A DNA stretch of 8,321 nucleotides, from NCBI GenBank assembly GCA_009925905.1, contig RFPZ01000053.1, positions 1 to 8,321 on the forward strand, in the 5' to 3' direction. Under the pieces are notes generated by a model. The model was not told the origin of the DNA. It saw only the letters and a list, made by a program, of their open reading frames with translations, and made no database searches. A program made the translations under genes and the position numbers. Below, piece by piece: positions 6,629-8,321 of the stretch (positions within the stretch are counted from its first letter, which is position 1; every line of letters begins with the position of its first letter). Origin of the DNA: Candidatus Aquidulcis frankliniae. Its GTDB lineage: Bacteria; Chloroflexota; Limnocylindria; Limnocylindrales; Limnocylindraceae.

Positions 6629-7027
6629 ATGAACGTCACTGATCCAATTGCAGACATGCTCACTCGCATCCGGAACGCATCGCGCGCCCGGCATGCCGAG
6701 GTGCTCGTCCCAGCCTCCAAACTGAAGCTTCAGATGGCCCGAATCCTTGTGGATGAAGGGTTCGTCGCCTCCTTCGTGGAGACAAAGAAGGGACCAGAAA
6801 GCTATCTCAAGGTCACCCTAAAGTACGTTGACGGCAAGGTGCCCGTTGTCTCAGGTCTGAAGCGCATCAGCAAGCCTGGGCTGAGGGTTTATGCTGGTAA
6901 GACAGAGATTCCGCGCGTGCTCGGCGGCCTCGGTGTTGTCATCTTGAGCACATCAAAGGGGATCATGACTGGAGCTCAGGCCCATAAGGCCCAGCTCGGC
7001 GGCGAGATCCTCGCCTACGTCTGGTAG
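6629..7027 (+). CDS. rpsH: 30S ribosomal protein S8 (uS8)
   Basis: The product is 132 residues, the normal S8 length. It opens with the near-invariant TDPIADMLTRIRNASRARH at residues 4-22, continues with VLVPASKLKLQMARILVDEGFV at 25-46, and ends with RVYAGKTEIPRVLGGLGVVILSTSKGIMT and GGEILAYVW. S8 binds helix 21 of 16S rRNA as a primary assembly protein and in E. coli also represses the spc operon. Four bases separate it from the rpsN stop; GGTGAG at 6620-6625 is a short-spaced, modest ribosome binding site, so coupling to rpsN is likely. Sequence features are complete, and I see nothing odd. Confidence 0.98.
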   Translation: MNVTDPIADMLTRIRNASRARHAEVLVPASKLKLQMARILVDEGFVASFVETKKGPESYLKVTLKYVDGKVPVVSGLKRISKPGLRVYAGKTEIPRVLGGLGVVILSTSKGIMTGAQAHKAQLGGEILAYVW

Positions 7028-7039
7028 AGGAGGGGACTG

Positions 7040-7588
7040 ATGTCACGAATCGGACGCAAGCCCATCGCCGTACCAGCAGGGGTGAAGGTCACTATTGAGG
7101 GTCGAACCGTTACGGCCACTGGGCCGAAGGGGACGCTCTCGCGAGTCATCCCTGGTGCCGTCGCGTTCACCCTTGAGGCAGACGTGATTACAGTTACGCG
7201 TCCTGATGACAGCAAGACCAATCGCTCGATGCACGGCCTCTGCCGCACCCTCATCGCCAACATGGTCGAGGGCGTTGCAACCGGCTTCCGCACCGATCTT
7301 GAAATCAATGGCGTTGGCTATCGCGCCGCGAAGGCTGGTAACAAGTTGACCCTGGCCCTCGGCTATAGCCACCCAATTGAGATTAACCCGCCAGCGGGCA
7401 TCTCCTTTGAAGTCGACGGGCAGACGAAGGTCGCCGTCCTTGGCGCCAATAAGGAGCTCGTTGGCCAGATTGCCGCCGAGATCCGTTCCCTCCGCAAGCC
7501 TGAGCCGTACAAGGGGAAGGGTATTAAGTACGTCGACGAGGTCATCCGCCGCAAGGCCGGTAAGGCCGGAAAGGTTGGTGGTAAGTGA
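7040..7588 (+). CDS. rplF: 50S ribosomal protein L6 (uL6)
   Basis: The 182-residue product has L6's usual length. It begins MSRIGRKPIAVPAGVKV, continues with the first domain (TVTATGPKGTLSRVIP), the linker helix HGLCRTLIANMVEGVATGF at residues 65-83, and the second domain with EINGVGYRAAKAGNKLTLALG (residues 88-108) and the C-terminal signature KPEPYKGKGIKY at 153-164. L6 lies beside the sarcin-ricin loop and elongation factor site. AGGAGGGG at 7028-7035 is 4 bases before the ATG. The C-terminus is basic, RRKAGKAGKVGGK, and is written by a 9-base tandem repeat. The stop overlaps the rplR GTG by 4 bases. Confidence 0.98.
   Translation: MSRIGRKPIAVPAGVKVTIEGRTVTATGPKGTLSRVIPGAVAFTLEADVITVTRPDDSKTNRSMHGLCRTLIANMVEGVATGFRTDLEINGVGYRAAKAGNKLTLALGYSHPIEINPPAGISFEVDGQTKVAVLGANKELVGQIAAEIRSLRKPEPYKGKGIKYVDEVIRRKAGKAGKVGGK
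7553..7579 (+). repeat. Three imperfect 9-base tandem repeats in the rplF 3' end
   Basis: The units are aaggccggt, aaggccgga and aaggttggt, in frame, giving KAG, KAG and KVG. They extend the basic tail of L6 by slippage-like duplication. They are too short to be a mobile or regulatory repeat. Confidence 0.8.
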
Positions 7589-7950
7589 GCCGCGTAACCT
7601 CACGCGTCGCGTCGCGTAAGCGTCGCCACGCTGGCATTCGACTCACAGTTGAGGGCTCAGCGGTACGACCGCGACTCGCGATCTTCCGCAGCCTGAACCA
7701 TATCTACGCGCAGGTGATTGACGATGCAGCTGGAAAGACCCTGGCGGCAGCTTCAACCCTAGACGCCTCGGTAAAGGGCGATGCCAAGCGCACGAAGGTG
7801 CAAGAGGCTGCCGAAGTCGGAACTCTCGTTGCCCAGCGCGCGAAGGCTGCTGGTGTCGCGAAGGTTGTCTTTGACCGCGCTGGATTTAAATATCATGGGC
7901 GCCTGAAGGCGCTCGCAGATGCTGCCCGGGCTGCCGGGCTTGAGTTCTAG
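7585..7950 (+). CDS. rplR: 50S ribosomal protein L18 (uL18)
   Basis: The product is 121 residues, standard for L18. The basic N-terminus (RVTSRVASRKRRHAGIRL) binds 5S rRNA; then comes the core with VRPRLAIFRSLNHIYAQVIDD at residues 27-47, the TLAAASTLD strand, and the final VAKVVFDRAGFKYHGRLKAL and ADAARAAGLEF at 91-121. L18 with L5 and L25-type proteins forms the 5S particle in the central protuberance. The GTG start overlaps the rplF stop by 4 bases, and the upstream ribosome binding site is weak (GGTGG, tight spacing), so re-initiation is the likely route. The TAG stop is 12 bases before rpsE. Confidence 0.97.
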   Translation: MSRVTSRVASRKRRHAGIRLTVEGSAVRPRLAIFRSLNHIYAQVIDDAAGKTLAAASTLDASVKGDAKRTKVQEAAEVGTLVAQRAKAAGVAKVVFDRAGFKYHGRLKALADAARAAGLEF

Positions 7951-7962
7951 GAGGGCACTGAG

Positions 7963-8321
7963 ATGGCGAGAATTGACGCGTCGAAGCTGACCCTCGCAGA
8001 GAAGGTCGTGCAGATCAACCGCGTAGCGAAGGTCGTGAAGGGCGGACGCCGCTTTACCTTCTCTGCGCTGGTCGTCGTCGGCGATGGCCAGGGCCACGTA
8101 GGTGTTGGTATTGGTAAGGCTGGTGAAGTGCCAGAGTCCATCCGTAAGGGCACCGAAGACGCAAAGAAGAACCTCATTCGCGTGCCGTTCCTTGGCACTA
8201 CCATTCCGCACGAAGTTTCGGCCGAGCACTCCGCAAGCCGCGTAATGCTGAAGCCGGCCTCACAGGGAACTGGTGTAATCGCAGGCGGATCGATCCGCGC
8301 AGTGATCACCGCTGCCGGAAT
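7963..8321 (+). CDS. rpsE: 30S ribosomal protein S5 (uS5), C-terminally cut by the window edge
   Basis: The ATG at 7963 opens a frame that remains open to the last base, giving 119 residues of an expected 165 or so. The N-terminal double-stranded RNA-binding-type domain is complete: EKVVQINRVAKVVKGGRRF at residues 13-31, then FSALVVVGDGQGHVGVGIGK at 33-52, GEVPESIRKG and DAKKNLIRVP. The second domain begins with TIPHEV and reaches LKPASQGTGVIAGG at 96-109. The loop around VKGGRRF, where spectinomycin-resistance changes are known, looks wild type. S5 takes part in decoding accuracy and in the mRNA entry helicase. AGGAGGG at 7949-7955, overlapping the rplR stop, is 7 bases before the ATG. rpmD would be expected next. 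Confidence 0.97.
   Translation, partial: MARIDASKLTLAEKVVQINRVAKVVKGGRRFTFSALVVVGDGQGHVGVGIGKAGEVPESIRKGTEDAKKNLIRVPFLGTTIPHEVSAEHSASRVMLKPASQGTGVIAGGSIRAVITAAG

Noticed and set aside
7043..7603. Minus-strand ORF of 186 codons opposite rplF
   Set aside because: It mirrors almost exactly the extent of rplF, with a product that reads as reverse-frame shadow. No independent gene signal.

Overview
The window is one uninterrupted, all plus-strand stretch of the bacterial ribosomal protein super-operon, from the end of the str region through S10 into spc. The order is tuf (3' end) - rpsJ - rplC - rplD - rplW - rplB - rpsS - rplV - rpsC - rplP - rpmC - rpsQ - rplN - rplX - rplE - rpsN - rpsH - rplF - rplR - rpsE (5' part). 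It holds eighteen complete ribosomal protein genes and two genes cut by the window edges. No gene of the canonical order is missing, inserted, duplicated or broken.

The DNA is GC-rich (about 60% by eye, not counted) and almost wholly coding. The longest gap between genes is 16 bases, so no stretch over 300 bases lacks a gene. Seven of the nineteen junctions are overlaps of start and stop codons by 4 or 1 bases beyond simple abutment, and an eighth (tuf/rpsJ) has only 3 bases between stop and start. Most genes have a strong purine-rich ribosome binding site lying inside the last codons of the previous gene. I see no promoter, terminator, leader, riboswitch, tRNA, insertion sequence or CRISPR in the window, so all genes are probably read on one long message that starts upstream of tuf.

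Region by region: 1-87 is the EF-Tu C-terminus; 91-4857 is the S10 block (S10, L3, L4, L23, L2, S19, L22, S3, L16, L29) and 4866-5147 closes it with S17; 5144-8321 is the spc block (L14, L24, L5, S14, S8, L6, L18, S5). rpmD, rplO and secY would be expected next, beyond the window. The products are structural parts of both ribosomal subunits and are needed in equal amounts, which suits the coupled layout.

The organism is a free-living-type bacterium, not an archaeon or organelle. L24 has a C-terminal four-cysteine zinc ribbon, S14 is the short zinc-binding type, and S10, L3 and S3 carry sequence variants I associate with Chloroflexota (S10 with SPFIDKDSREQFEIRTHKRL; L3 with HHREPGSIGAGTTPGRV). 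I lean to Chloroflexota with low to moderate confidence; a placement by tree would be needed to settle it. The main oddities are a roughly 50-residue low-complexity C-terminal tail on L16, recurrent use of C-terminal glutamate codons as ribosome binding sites for the next gene, and a proline codon preference for CCA with CCC absent in two genes counted. I found no novel system; this is a core housekeeping region.
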